From: a bacterium
GTDB taxonomy: Bacteria > Bacteroidota > Bacteroidia > Bacteroidales > Bacteroidaceae
Reading direction: 5' to 3'
Assembly (NCBI GenBank): GCA_004562975.1
Contig: SFQP01000006.1
Coordinates: 1 to 47,143 of the forward strand
Length of the DNA stretch: 47,143 bases
The stretch's first letter is position 1; each line of letters opens with the position of its first letter. Shown here in pieces: positions 37,810-45,721 of the stretch. A model generated the notes under the pieces. It made no database searches. It saw only the letters and a list, made by a program, of their open reading frames with translations, and had not been told where the DNA came from. The position numbers were made by a program, and so were the translations under genes.

Positions 37810-39342
37810 TTATTTGGCGTAACTTACCGAACGCGTTTCGCGTATCACGGTAATTTTCACCTGTCCCGGATAGGTCATTTCATCCTGGATGCGACGAGCG
37901 ATGTCCGCGCTCAGGGTTTCAATCTGCTTGTCGTCAATCTTGTCTGCACCGACAATCACGCGCAGTTCGCGACCGGCCTGGATGGCATAGGTTTTCGTTA
38001 CACCTTCATAGCTGGAAGCAATCTGTTCCAAGTCGTTCAAGCGTTTGATGTAAGCCTCCACAATCTCCCTTCGGGCACCGGGACGCGCACCGCTGATGGC
38101 ATCGCACACCTGCACGATGGGAGCCAGCAGTGAGGTCATCTCCATTTCGTCGTGGTGAGCCCCGATGGCATTGCAGATTTCCGGTTTTTCCTTGTATTTC
38201 TCGGCCAGTTTGGCACCGTAGAGTGCGTGTGGCAATTCACTTTCCTCGTCGGGCACCTTGCCGATGTCGTGCAACAAACCGGCACGCTTGGCCTTTTTGG
38301 GATTCAGTCCCAGTTCTGCCGCCATTACCGAACAGAGATTGGCTGTTTCGCGAGCGTGTTGCAACAGGTTCTGGCCGTAAGAGGAACGGTATTTCATCTT
38401 ACCCACGATACGCACCAGTTCGGGATGCAACCCGTGGATGCCCAGGTCGATGGCCGTGCGCTTGCCGGTTTCAATGACCTCGTCGTCCACCTGCTTCTTC
38501 ACCTTGGCCACAACCTCCTCGATACGTGCCGGGTGGATGCGTCCATCGGCTATCAGTTGATGCAGTGCCAAGCGGCAAATCTCGCGGCGAACAGGGTCGA
38601 AAGCACTGATGACGATGGCTTCGGGCGTATCGTCCACCACAATTTCCACACCCGTGGCAGCCTCCAGAGCGCGGATGTTGCGTCCCTCACGACCGATGAT
38701 GCGGCCTTTGACCTCATCGTTGTCAATATGGAACACTGTCACGCTGTTCTCGATGGCCGTTTCGGTGGCCACGCGCTGGATGGTCTGGATCACGATGCGT
38801 TTGGCCTCCTTGTTGGCGGTGAGTTTCGCATCGTCCATGATGTCGTTGATATAACTTTGTGCATCGCTGCGGGCCTCGTCCTTCAGTGAGTCCACCAAGC
38901 GTTTTTTTGCCTCTTCAGCAGAGAGTCCGCTCAGCTCTTCCAGCTTTTCGCGTTCTTTCAGTTGGAGTTTCTCCAATTCCTCCTCCTTACGCACCAATGC
39001 TTGCTGTTGGTTGGACAGGCGGTTTTGCGTGTTGTCCAGTTCCTGCTTGCGCCGTCCGAGGTCTTCCTGTCGTTGATTCAGGCTGATTTCGCGCTGCTTC
39101 AACTTGTTTTCAACCTGCAAGATGCGCTGGTTGCGCTGCTGCACCTCCTTTTCGAGTTCAGCCTTCTTGTTCAGGAACTGCTCCTTAACTTCCAGGAGTT
39201 TCTTTTCTTTGATGACATCTGCCTCCTTGTTGGCAGTGTCAATCATCCGAAGGTATTTCTTTTTCAGGACATACCGGAAAAAGCTGTATCCTCCGCCTGC
39301 CCCGATCAGCAGGCTTACGACAATGAGTATTGCTTGAAACAT
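37810..39342 (-). CDS. rny: Ribonuclease Y
   Basis: 510 residues. One N-terminal membrane helix (1-20), then a long coiled coil (about 35-150), a KH domain with [12 protein letters not shown] at 213-224, and an HD domain with His358-Asp359 (LLHDIGK). The C-terminal region is conserved ([10 protein letters not shown]). It starts mRNA decay at the inner membrane. It follows zapA by 85 bp. Confidence 0.96.
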   Translation of the reverse strand: MFQAILIVVSLLIGAGGGYSFFRYVLKKKYLRMIDTANKEADVIKEKKLLEVKEQFLNKKAELEKEVQQRNQRILQVENKLKQREISLNQRQEDLGRRKQELDNTQNRLSNQQQALVRKEEELEKLQLKEREKLEELSGLSAEEAKKRLVDSLKDEARSDAQSYINDIMDDAKLTANKEAKRIVIQTIQRVATETAIENSVTVFHIDNDEVKGRIIGREGRNIRALEAATGVEIVVDDTPEAIVISAFDPVRREICRLALHQLIADGRIHPARIEEVVAKVKKQVDDEVIETGKRTAIDLGIHGLHPELVRIVGKMKYRSSYGQNLLQHARETANLCSVMAAELGLNPKKAKRAGLLHDIGKVPDEESELPHALYGAKLAEKYKEKPEICNAIGAHHDEMEMTSLLAPIVQVCDAISGARPGARREIVEAYIKRLNDLEQIASSYEGVTKTYAIQAGRELRVIVGADKIDDKQIETLSADIARRIQDEMTYPGQVKITVIRETRSVSYAK

Positions 39343-39427
39343 TGTTTTTGTATGGATCTTAATGAATACATAGTGAATTGTCAGTTATAACTACAACCGA
39401 CAAGACGACAATCGCACTTACCTGTGA

Positions 39428-39748
39428 TTATTCTGCGGTATTGTTCGGCGAAGGCTCCCTGAAGAGTTCTTCGATTTCCGTAGTCAATCGTCCCACTGTT
39501 TCCTCGTAGAGCGTTTGGTCTTTCTGCATTTGCAGTTGCAACACCTGCACCGCAAAGTCAAGCAAGGCCACGGATGTATAGCGTTCATACCCCAAGTTGG
39601 GATAGGATTGTTCGTAACGTCCCAGCTTTTCATTAATCATACGTGCCGCCTTACGGTAAATCTCTTCCTGTTCGCGCTTTACCGTAATGGGGTAGATTTG
39701 CTTTCCGATGAGCAACTGTATGACAAATTTATCTTGAGCTGCATCCAT
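39428..39748 (-). CDS. zapA: Cell division protein ZapA
   Basis: 106 residues. The N-terminal globular part ([33 protein letters not shown]) matches ZapA and is followed by a C-terminal coiled coil. ZapA crosslinks FtsZ filaments at mid-cell. It lies 33 bp after the small coiled-coil gene and 85 bp before rny, a conserved Bacteroidota neighbourhood. Confidence 0.88.
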   Translation of the reverse strand: MDAAQDKFVIQLLIGKQIYPITVKREQEEIYRKAARMINEKLGRYEQSYPNLGYERYTSVALLDFAVQVLQLQMQKDQTLYEETVGRLTTEIEELFREPSPNNTAE

Positions 39749-39781
39749 GAGATTTGACGGCTTTTGAAAAGTGTGGGATTG

Positions 39782-40075
39782 TTACACATCAAGCAGTGCA
39801 ATGCACTTGTCCACTTCACGAATCAGTTTTGCAATGCGTGCTTTCGACGCTTTGACATCATCACCGCTCACCTCAATCATCCGGGCGGTTCTCAAAGCCT
39901 CATACTGTTGTGCCTGCTGTTTGATTTGTGCCTGAGCCTCGCTCAGCTGTTGCTTGCAATGCGCCAATTCACAGTTCAGGTTACGGTTTTGGAGTAGCAC
40001 CTCTTTGTACGCCGACATCAGTTGGCGTACCCGGGCTTCAAAATTCCGCAACGCTATTTCCTGTTCACGGGTCAT
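39782..40075 (-). CDS. Small coiled-coil protein upstream of zapA
   Basis: 97 residues, almost entirely predicted coiled coil (Leu/Gln/Glu-rich heptads, residues 10-65) plus a short C-terminal helix ending IREVDKCIALLDV. It has no recognisable catalytic motif. The position directly before zapA and its ZapB-like character suggest a divisome partner, which is inference. Confidence 0.65.
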   Translation of the reverse strand: MTREQEIALRNFEARVRQLMSAYKEVLLQNRNLNCELAHCKQQLSEAQAQIKQQAQQYEALRTARMIEVSGDDVKASKARIAKLIREVDKCIALLDV

Positions 40076-40172
40076 GCTTTATATTACAAATGAACGAGAG
40101 CAGTGATACTATTACTTGACAGAAACCGCGTGTTGCATTGTCCGCTCACGCTTCAGGGAAAAAGAGTAACGA

Positions 40173-40808
40173 TTATTCGTCTTTGTCGCTTGGTTTCGGC
40201 TCCTTCTTGGCCAGGATTACCACGTTGTACACATAAGTGGTCATCCATTCAGCAGAATAGCCGAGTTGTTGCTGGTAACGGCGCACAGACAGACAAGCCT
40301 TGCGCACGCCGTCATCCTTCCAATCATTCTTAGTAAGCACCTGGTTCACAGATTTGGCCGTCAGTTGCCGCAGGGCATTCCGGAAGAAACCCGGCAAGCG
40401 GAATTTCCATTTCATCAGGTTGCCCATGAGCATCATCAGCTCCTGAGAGAACCCTTGGAAGAGGAAAAGGTAACTACGCACATCATTGACATTGCGGCAA
40501 TGACGCTTAATGCTTTGGTCTATCTCTTTGAAGAAAAACTCCTCAATTCCATAGATTTCCATCAACATCTTGCGACATTTGTTCTTCTCGCCCAACCCGA
40601 GCTTGTTGTTCACGGTGGGAACGTGCAATGTCTGTTTGAACACACGCAAATCCGGCAATGCTGCCAGATTGCTGATACCTAAATTGGCGGCCATCACGGC
40701 CTGATAGTACACGCGGATGAGCATCATGAAATCTTCCATGCCTCCGACGCGCCAACCAGTTTCGTTGACCTGCTGCTTATGTTTGAATAAATTGGAGAAT
40801 ATACCCAT
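40173..40808 (-). CDS. Conserved hypothetical protein
   Basis: 211 residues, mainly helical and basic, with no signal peptide or membrane segment. I do not recognise a named domain. Notable stretches are GWRVGGMEDFMMLIRVYYQAVMAANLGI (18-45) and GFSQELMMLMGNLMKWKFRLPGFFRNALRQL (near 118-148). It has an excellent promoter (40827-40857) and lies upstream of the coiled-coil/zapA/rny genes in the same direction, with a 97-bp gap. Confidence 0.7.
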   Translation of the reverse strand: MGIFSNLFKHKQQVNETGWRVGGMEDFMMLIRVYYQAVMAANLGISNLAALPDLRVFKQTLHVPTVNNKLGLGEKNKCRKMLMEIYGIEEFFFKEIDQSIKRHCRNVNDVRSYLFLFQGFSQELMMLMGNLMKWKFRLPGFFRNALRQLTAKSVNQVLTKNDWKDDGVRKACLSVRRYQQQLGYSAEWMTTYVYNVVILAKKEPKPSDKDE

Positions 40809-40826
40809 GCTTCAATATTTTGCAAG

Positions 40827-40857
40827 CAAAGATAGCACTTGGCCATGTAAATACCAA
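40827..40857 (-). promoter_or_regulatory. Promoter of the hypothetical-coiled-coil-zapA-rny run
   Basis: On the minus strand: TTG (40855-40857), 20-nt spacer, TATCTTTG (40827-40834). The ATG follows at 40808, so the leader is about 10-15 nt. Confidence 0.75.
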
Positions 40858-41091
40858 GCATTTGATTTGTTTTTTACCAAATGGAGATGTCAAATGAAGG
40901 TATTCCCTGATTTTATCGCGGTTTTTTGCCCATATCCGACACCTTTAGATTGAAGAATCGTACCAGAAGAGACTTGCCAGACAAGTCATCTTCGCTCCGA
41001 AACTCGGACAATGGAACTACCTCGTCAAACCGGCCAACTGATGCAACTTTTTTATTACTCATTACTTAGAATGGCATTTCAGATAAAACAC

Positions 41092-41099
41092 TAATTTTG
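41092..41099 (+). promoter_or_regulatory. Promoter -7 element for the metalloprotease gene
   Basis: TAATTTTG, 62 nt before the ATG. The upstream -33 region reads TTAGA rather than TTG, so it is weaker than the others. The spacer 40858-41091 shows no gene or structure. Confidence 0.45.
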
Positions 41100-41161
41100 C
41101 ATTGGGTATTTACTCACCAATAGTTTTTAGACAACTTTCTTATCCCGAACTGACGTAGCCT

Positions 41162-43233
41162 ATGAAAAAGAAACTATTAACTGTGGCTCTGGCAGCCACT
41201 CTATTGCCACCATCTGCATTGCAGGCCGAAGATGCCCTCCCCGGTGACGGAACACTGCGTTACTATCGCCTGGCCATTCCCGTGACGGTAAGTGCATTCG
41301 AGAATGACCTTCAGGGAGATTATGGCCTTTTCGATGATGATTATCAGGACAAGGTGATACCTTTCTGGCAAGCCTGCGAGGATTTCGTCAACGAGGTATT
41401 TGTCCCGCTGGGCATGTGCTTTGATGTGGTGATGGACAGACGATTAGTGATGACAGAGCATATCAACGACCTTGATAGGTCCGAAGAGCTCCCAGAAATC
41501 GGCAACGGCACGAACTATATCAACGATGCTATCGGTGAAGGCAGCTACGATGTGGGCATGTGGGTTACCCATCGCAAAAGCTATGCCGAGAACTCCGGTC
41601 TCTCCATCGAGGGCGGAGCCTATATAAGTAGTGCCAAGGGCAGCTGCTATGCCAAGACCGACAAGTGGGTGGTGGCCCACGAACTTGGACACATGTTTGG
41701 CGCACCGCATACCACCACGGGCGAGGGCAGTCTGATGGACTACGGCGGTGATGACTTCTTTGCCTACCCCTCCATCAAGACTATCCGCAACAAGGCAAAA
41801 GGCACCTCATCATACAAAAATGTCAAGGTGGACAACGAAGCCCCTAAGTTCAATGCCGAGGCTATGCAGAAGACCTACCGCATTCCCCAAGGCGCCTGCC
41901 TTTCTATTGACGTGCAGGCTACCGATGCCGAAGGACACCGGTTGCTCTACACCGCCATAGGATGCAGCAGTGCCAATGTGGACAACATCGTGGAGGGAGG
42001 CCTCATGCCCCACTTTGCTTCGTTCGTACCACAGGAAAGCAATGTCATCAACTACCAGCCAACCTACATTGCTGATATTATGTACGATGACTATTTCTAC
42101 CTGAAGGATGGCACCGACGTGCCAAAAATGGTACCGGGCAACTATGCACTCAGCATACTTGTCAACGACGTGCCAAGCACAGCATGGAGTTACTCTGCAT
42201 TGCAGGCAAATCCATTCTACAGCACCTATGCCTCGGGGGCACAGCCTTCAATGCTACACTCACTCCAGCCAAGAGCCAGTACACGGCAGGCGAGCAGGTG
42301 ACTGTATCGTGGGGCGTCAACGAGAACTACTTCACCGCCGACAGCCGTTTGCGCATCAGCCTCTCCACCGACTATGGCAAGACCTTCAAGTATGTTCTTG
42401 CCGAGGATGTTAAGGCTCTCGATGGCAAATGCGTCGTAAACCTGCCCAAGGTGAATGTCGGGAAGTTAGATGTGGACTTCACTACAGCAACCCGCCAGAT
42501 GAACGGCGGCATCATCAAGGTGGAAGAGATAGGTGGCTCAGCCTTCACCCTGACTACACTTGATCCCAACAGTAACAACAGTTTCACCGTAACAGGAGGA
42601 TTTGACGAGAAAGACGTTGCAATCTGCAATATTGGAACTTATGAGATTGCTACTTTCTACGCCAATGCCCCCATGACCATCCCAGCCGGAATGACTGCCT
42701 ATGTGGCAACCAACGCCCCGACTATGAACGGCGATGAAGGAACTATTACCATGACATCCATCACTGACGGCATCATTCCTGCACAAACTGGTGCTGTAGT
42801 CTATGGCAAGCAGGGACAGCATCTCCTCACCAAGGCTACAGCAGAAGGTTCTGCCATAACAGGCAACATGTTGCATGGCTATGCGGGCACGGATGAATAT
42901 CAGGAGGTGGAAGTCCCCAGTGGTTTTACCACCTATGTCCTGGCCGTGGAGAATGACAGAATTGGATTCTACCGCAAGGGTGGCGGTTTCAAGGTATACA
43001 ACAACAAGGCATACCTCTGTGTACCTGCGAATGTGGGCAATGCACGTACCCTTTACCTCAACTTTGATGATGAAGCCACCGGCATCGTGGAAACGGAACA
43101 CGAAAATGAAGGCCAACGCCCGGAGGGGATGAAGTCAAAGCGGGGAACGGAAATATATGACCTTTCAGGCCGCCGTGTAGAGAAGGTACAGAAGGGTGTC
43201 TATATCGTCAACGGCAAGAAGGTACTTAAATGA
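41162..43233 (+). pseudogene. Secreted HExxH zinc metalloprotease, frameshifted
   Basis: Signal peptide at 1-22 (MKKKLLTVALAATLLPPSALQA). The zinc site HELGHMFGAPH is at 173-183, with a Met-turn-like GSLMDYGG shortly after, as in metzincin (M12B-like) proteases. The first frame stops at 42299-42301, but sequence homologous in style continues one frame over from about 42240 (GGTAFNATLTPAKSQYTAGEQV) to 43233, through a beta-rich region to a Por-like tail (IYDLSGRRVEK…GVYIVNGKKVLK). The break falls at GGGGG (42235-42239): one additional G would restore a single frame of about 690 residues. This is either a real decay/phase-variable switch or a homopolymer sequencing error. The protease domain itself is upstream of the break and intact. 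Confidence 0.8.
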
Positions 43234-43252
43234 CCATTCCTTCCAGATTTTA

Positions 43253-43443
43253 GGGGTGTTCTAAAAATTAGGTTGAGTTGATTTTTGATTTCATAGAGAT
43301 GAACTTTTGTTAGTTGAGGAAGGAGCATAGCGGGCTATGTGACTGACGAAACTTACAAAAGGACGCGCTAAGAAACGAAAAGCGACCAAAACGTAAGCAC
43401 TGTCTTTTGAACGTTCCTTATCCCGTAATTTATAGAACACCCC
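43253..43443. mobile_element. MITE-like element with 18-bp terminal inverted repeats
   Basis: The termini GGGGTGTTCTAAAAATTA (43253-43270) and the reverse complement of 43426-43443 match at 17 of 18 positions. TTTA directly flanks both ends (43249-43252 and 43444-43447) and fits a 4-bp target duplication. It is 191 bp and encodes no transposase; the minus strand is open through part of it. It lies 19 bp after the metalloprotease stop. Confidence 0.75.
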
Positions 43444-43524
43444 TTTAATCATTGTATCATTGAAGGCGGTCACATACTTTTGACGCCCTTCAATGGCTTG
43501 TTGTTCGGGAATTTGCTGATTCAT
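43444..43524 (-). pseudogene. Gene fragment cut by the MITE
   Basis: A minus-strand frame starts at 43524 (MNQQIPEQQAIEGRQKYVTAF…TMIK) and enters the MITE after about 26 residues, continuing inside it with unrelated sequence to a stop at 43291. The native part faintly recalls phage-like hypothetical proteins of Bacteroidota, but I cannot name it. A -7-like TAACTTTG on the minus strand is at 43608-43615. Confidence 0.35.
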
Positions 43525-43664
43525 AAAAGAGAATTTTATAGACTATTGGCTGCACCTCAGCATAAAGCAAGCTTTCTGCGTTCGGTTTTGCACAATAGTT
43601 GCATGTGCAAAGTTACCGAACACCTTTTTGGCATGGAAAGACAGCATAATGTGCTGATTTTAGA

Positions 43665-43680
43665 TAAATCAGAACACCCC
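43665..43680. repeat. Third copy of the MITE terminus
   Basis: TAAATCAGAACACCCC, followed by TTTA, repeats the right end of the element at 43253-43443 (…TATAGAACACCCC then TTTA), differing at the inner positions. It may be the end of a second, nested element. Confidence 0.55.
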
Positions 43681-43841
43681 TTTAGTAATATGAAAATAAT
43701 AAGGTTCTCAGCCTACTGCACGTTTACCACAAAAGCGCCAAAATGTTAGCGACTAACCGGCAAGAGATTTAAGGACAAGTCAGCGTTTTTACAGTTCATG
43801 AAACAGGAATACTATACGTTGTTTTGCCTTTCATAAAATCT

Positions 43842-43891
43842 TTCAATCATTCATACGATGAAAATACTTTGCTGAAAATCAATGATTTAAG
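43842..43891 (+). repeat. Left direct repeat flanking the VapE-like gene
   Basis: TTCAATCATTCAT at 43842-43854 and CTGAAAATCAATGATTTAAG at 43872-43891. These correspond to TTCAATCACTCAT and CTGAAAATCAACGGTTTCAAG downstream at 45582-45626, in the same order and orientation. Confidence 0.5.
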
Positions 43892-44069
43892 AAATGAACG
43901 ATTACCATCGGAACCTTCATCCGCCGAATTCTGGGAAACAACTCCTGAAGTATTTTTCACTACTTAAGGACTTGTGCAAAATAGTCCTGGACTTGGAATG
44001 GCTATGTCTACGGGAAAATAAAAAAAATCGGCCATTTCATCACAAACTGTGTAACTCAACGACACTCTA

Positions 44070-44101
44070 TTTGCAAAGTGAGATTTGAGGCCGTACCTTT
44101 G
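44070..44101 (+). promoter_or_regulatory. Promoter of the VapE-like gene
   Basis: TTTG (44070-44073), 20-nt spacer, TACCTTTG (44094-44101). The ATG at 44174 is about 65 nt beyond the predicted start. Confidence 0.7.
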
Positions 44102-44173
44102 CATTGCAGCTTCCATTCATGGAGCTACCCGGTCTACCGGACAATTTATTAACACACAAATTCAACATTTATC

Positions 44174-45478
44174 ATGAAAAAGTTTTTCATCCAACTCTGG
44201 CGTACACTATTTCGCCGCCTCAAAGGCCGTTTCGTTTGTCACATCCGTCCTATTCGTCAGCTGGAAGCCACTCACGACCTCCACAAGCCGAAACAACCCA
44301 AGGCCCCAACCGACAAACTCATCACGCCTGCACGCATCGAAAAAATTATTACGAAACATTGGGACTTGCGGTTCAACGAAATGGACAACAACATTGAGCT
44401 GCGTCCGGCCGGTAAACCGACAGCAGACTTTGTACCGATGAACGAACGCAGCCACAATTCTTTGGTCATGCAGGTGCAAAATGAGTTGCCGCAATGTTAC
44501 CGCAGCTGGGTAGATTGTTACTTGTTTTCAGAAGCGGTGGCTTCTTACCATCCACTCCGCCACTACCTGAAGACTCTGCCGGCATGGGACGGACACGACC
44601 GCGTGGCGGAAGTTTGCAACATGATTAGCTCCGACCCGCTGTGGCACTGCGTATTTCATCGCTGGATGCGCGCCATGGTGGCGGGATGGCAACACGAAGG
44701 AACGGGGTTGTGTACTTTCCAAAACCACCTGGCTCCGCTTTTGGTGAGCGAGCAACAAGGCTTGGGCAAGAGTACATTCTGTCGTTCACTATTGCCACCC
44801 CCACTCCAGCGTTACTATACGGACAAATTCGACTTGACCGCCGACAGCCACGCCGAACGGCGATTGGGCTGTATGGCACTGATTAACATGGATGAATTTG
44901 ACCGTTACAATGAACGACAGATGGGAACCTTGAAGAACATGATGCAACCCACACAAGTGAGTATGCGCCGACCGCACGGTCGCAACACGATTATTGTGCC
45001 ACGAATGGCTTCATTCATCGGTACCAGCAATTTCGACGACCTGCTGACCGACCCTTCGGGCTCGCGCCGTTTTTATTGTCAGTCGGTAAAACATTACATC
45101 GGCCCGGTGAAAGTGGACCACGATTTGCTCTACGCACAATTGGTGGCCGAAATTGAACAAGGCGAACCCATCCTGTTCAGTAAGGACGAAGAAGCTGAAA
45201 TTGAACGGCACAACCGTCTCTTTTATCGCGAATCACCTTTGGAAGATGAGTTCAACAAAATATACCGTCTGCCAAAGGATGACGAGAAGCCGGAAACTGT
45301 GTGGCTGTCAGCCGGTGACATTTTCGACCGTCTGAAATGCAATGCTCCGAAAACATTGCAGGGTATCACCGTACACCGCATGGGCAAATTGCTTCGGCGA
45401 ATGGGAGCAAGGAAGGTTCATACTATGTATGGCAATCGTTACGCTGTGATGGAGCGAGAAACACCTCCAACGGTATAA
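44174..45478 (+). CDS. VapE/VirE-type superfamily 3 helicase-like ATPase, stand-alone
   Basis: 434 residues. The VirE core (PF05272 type) starts near 110: HYLKTLPAWDGHDRV is the usual entry. Walker A EQQGLGKST ends at 201 (Gly198-Lys199), and Walker B INMDEF holds Asp240-Glu241. An arginine-finger-like GSRRF is near 297, and the C-terminal 90 residues resemble the DUF3874 winged-helix extension. The primase-like N-terminal domain found in longer phage/satellite homologues is missing; the first 45 residues are short and basic. Known relatives start replication of phages, plasmids and satellites. Here it has its own promoter and imperfect direct repeats on both sides, next to an IS66 element. 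Confidence 0.8.
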   Translation: MKKFFIQLWRTLFRRLKGRFVCHIRPIRQLEATHDLHKPKQPKAPTDKLITPARIEKIITKHWDLRFNEMDNNIELRPAGKPTADFVPMNERSHNSLVMQVQNELPQCYRSWVDCYLFSEAVASYHPLRHYLKTLPAWDGHDRVAEVCNMISSDPLWHCVFHRWMRAMVAGWQHEGTGLCTFQNHLAPLLVSEQQGLGKSTFCRSLLPPPLQRYYTDKFDLTADSHAERRLGCMALINMDEFDRYNERQMGTLKNMMQPTQVSMRRPHGRNTIIVPRMASFIGTSNFDDLLTDPSGSRRFYCQSVKHYIGPVKVDHDLLYAQLVAEIEQGEPILFSKDEEAEIERHNRLFYRESPLEDEFNKIYRLPKDDEKPETVWLSAGDIFDRLKCNAPKTLQGITVHRMGKLLRRMGARKVHTMYGNRYAVMERETPPTV

Positions 45479-45581
45479 CGCTACATAAGCCGGGCTATCC
45501 GCGAAAACTTCAGACCTGAAGCCGGGTGCGGATGCCTGAAGGTGTAAAACTCAAAGTCTGATGGCATGAAAGAATGAAACG

Positions 45582-45626
45582 TTCAATCACTCATCACTAA
45601 AACCACTGAAAATCAACGGTTTCAAG
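45582..45626 (+). repeat. Right direct repeat flanking the VapE-like gene
   Basis: TTCAATCACTCAT at 45582-45594 and CTGAAAATCAACGGTTTCAAG at 45606-45626 repeat the left copy with a 6-bp shorter middle. Together they bracket a unit of about 1.7 kb containing only the promoter and the VapE-like gene. Confidence 0.5.
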
Positions 45627-45665
45627 CACATGATGGTAAGTACTCAATTTAGGGCATACCATCAT

Positions 45666-45692
45666 TTTAAGGCACTTTTCCAGTGCCTTAAA
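45666..45692 (-). terminator. Terminator after the IS66 transposase
   Basis: A perfect 11-bp stem, TTTAAGGCACT (45666-45676) with AGTGCCTTAAA (45682-45692), and a 5-nt loop. It lies 30 bp downstream of the transposase stop on the minus strand. Confidence 0.7.
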
Positions 45693-45721
45693 TGGGATAT
45701 GTTAAAGTTTAGGCGTTTTAT

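Larger units (their letters stand above)
43525..44069. other. AT-rich accessory spacer without a gene
   Basis: 545 bp with no convincing coding sequence. It contains an inverted repeat TTTGCAC (43587-43593) / GTGCAAA (43605-43611) over a minus-strand -7-like element, a third copy of the MITE terminus (43665-43680, followed by TTTA), and one member of a direct repeat pair around the VapE-like gene (43842-43891). Confidence 0.6.

Noticed and set aside
39343..39427. 6S RNA next to zapA, as in Proteobacteria
   Set aside because: The spacer is only 85 bp and shows no 6S-like bulged hairpin.
44104..44397. Alternative frame overlapping the start of the VapE-like gene
   Set aside because: It gives a low-complexity peptide with no homology signature and is out of frame with the clear ATPase domain starting at 44174.
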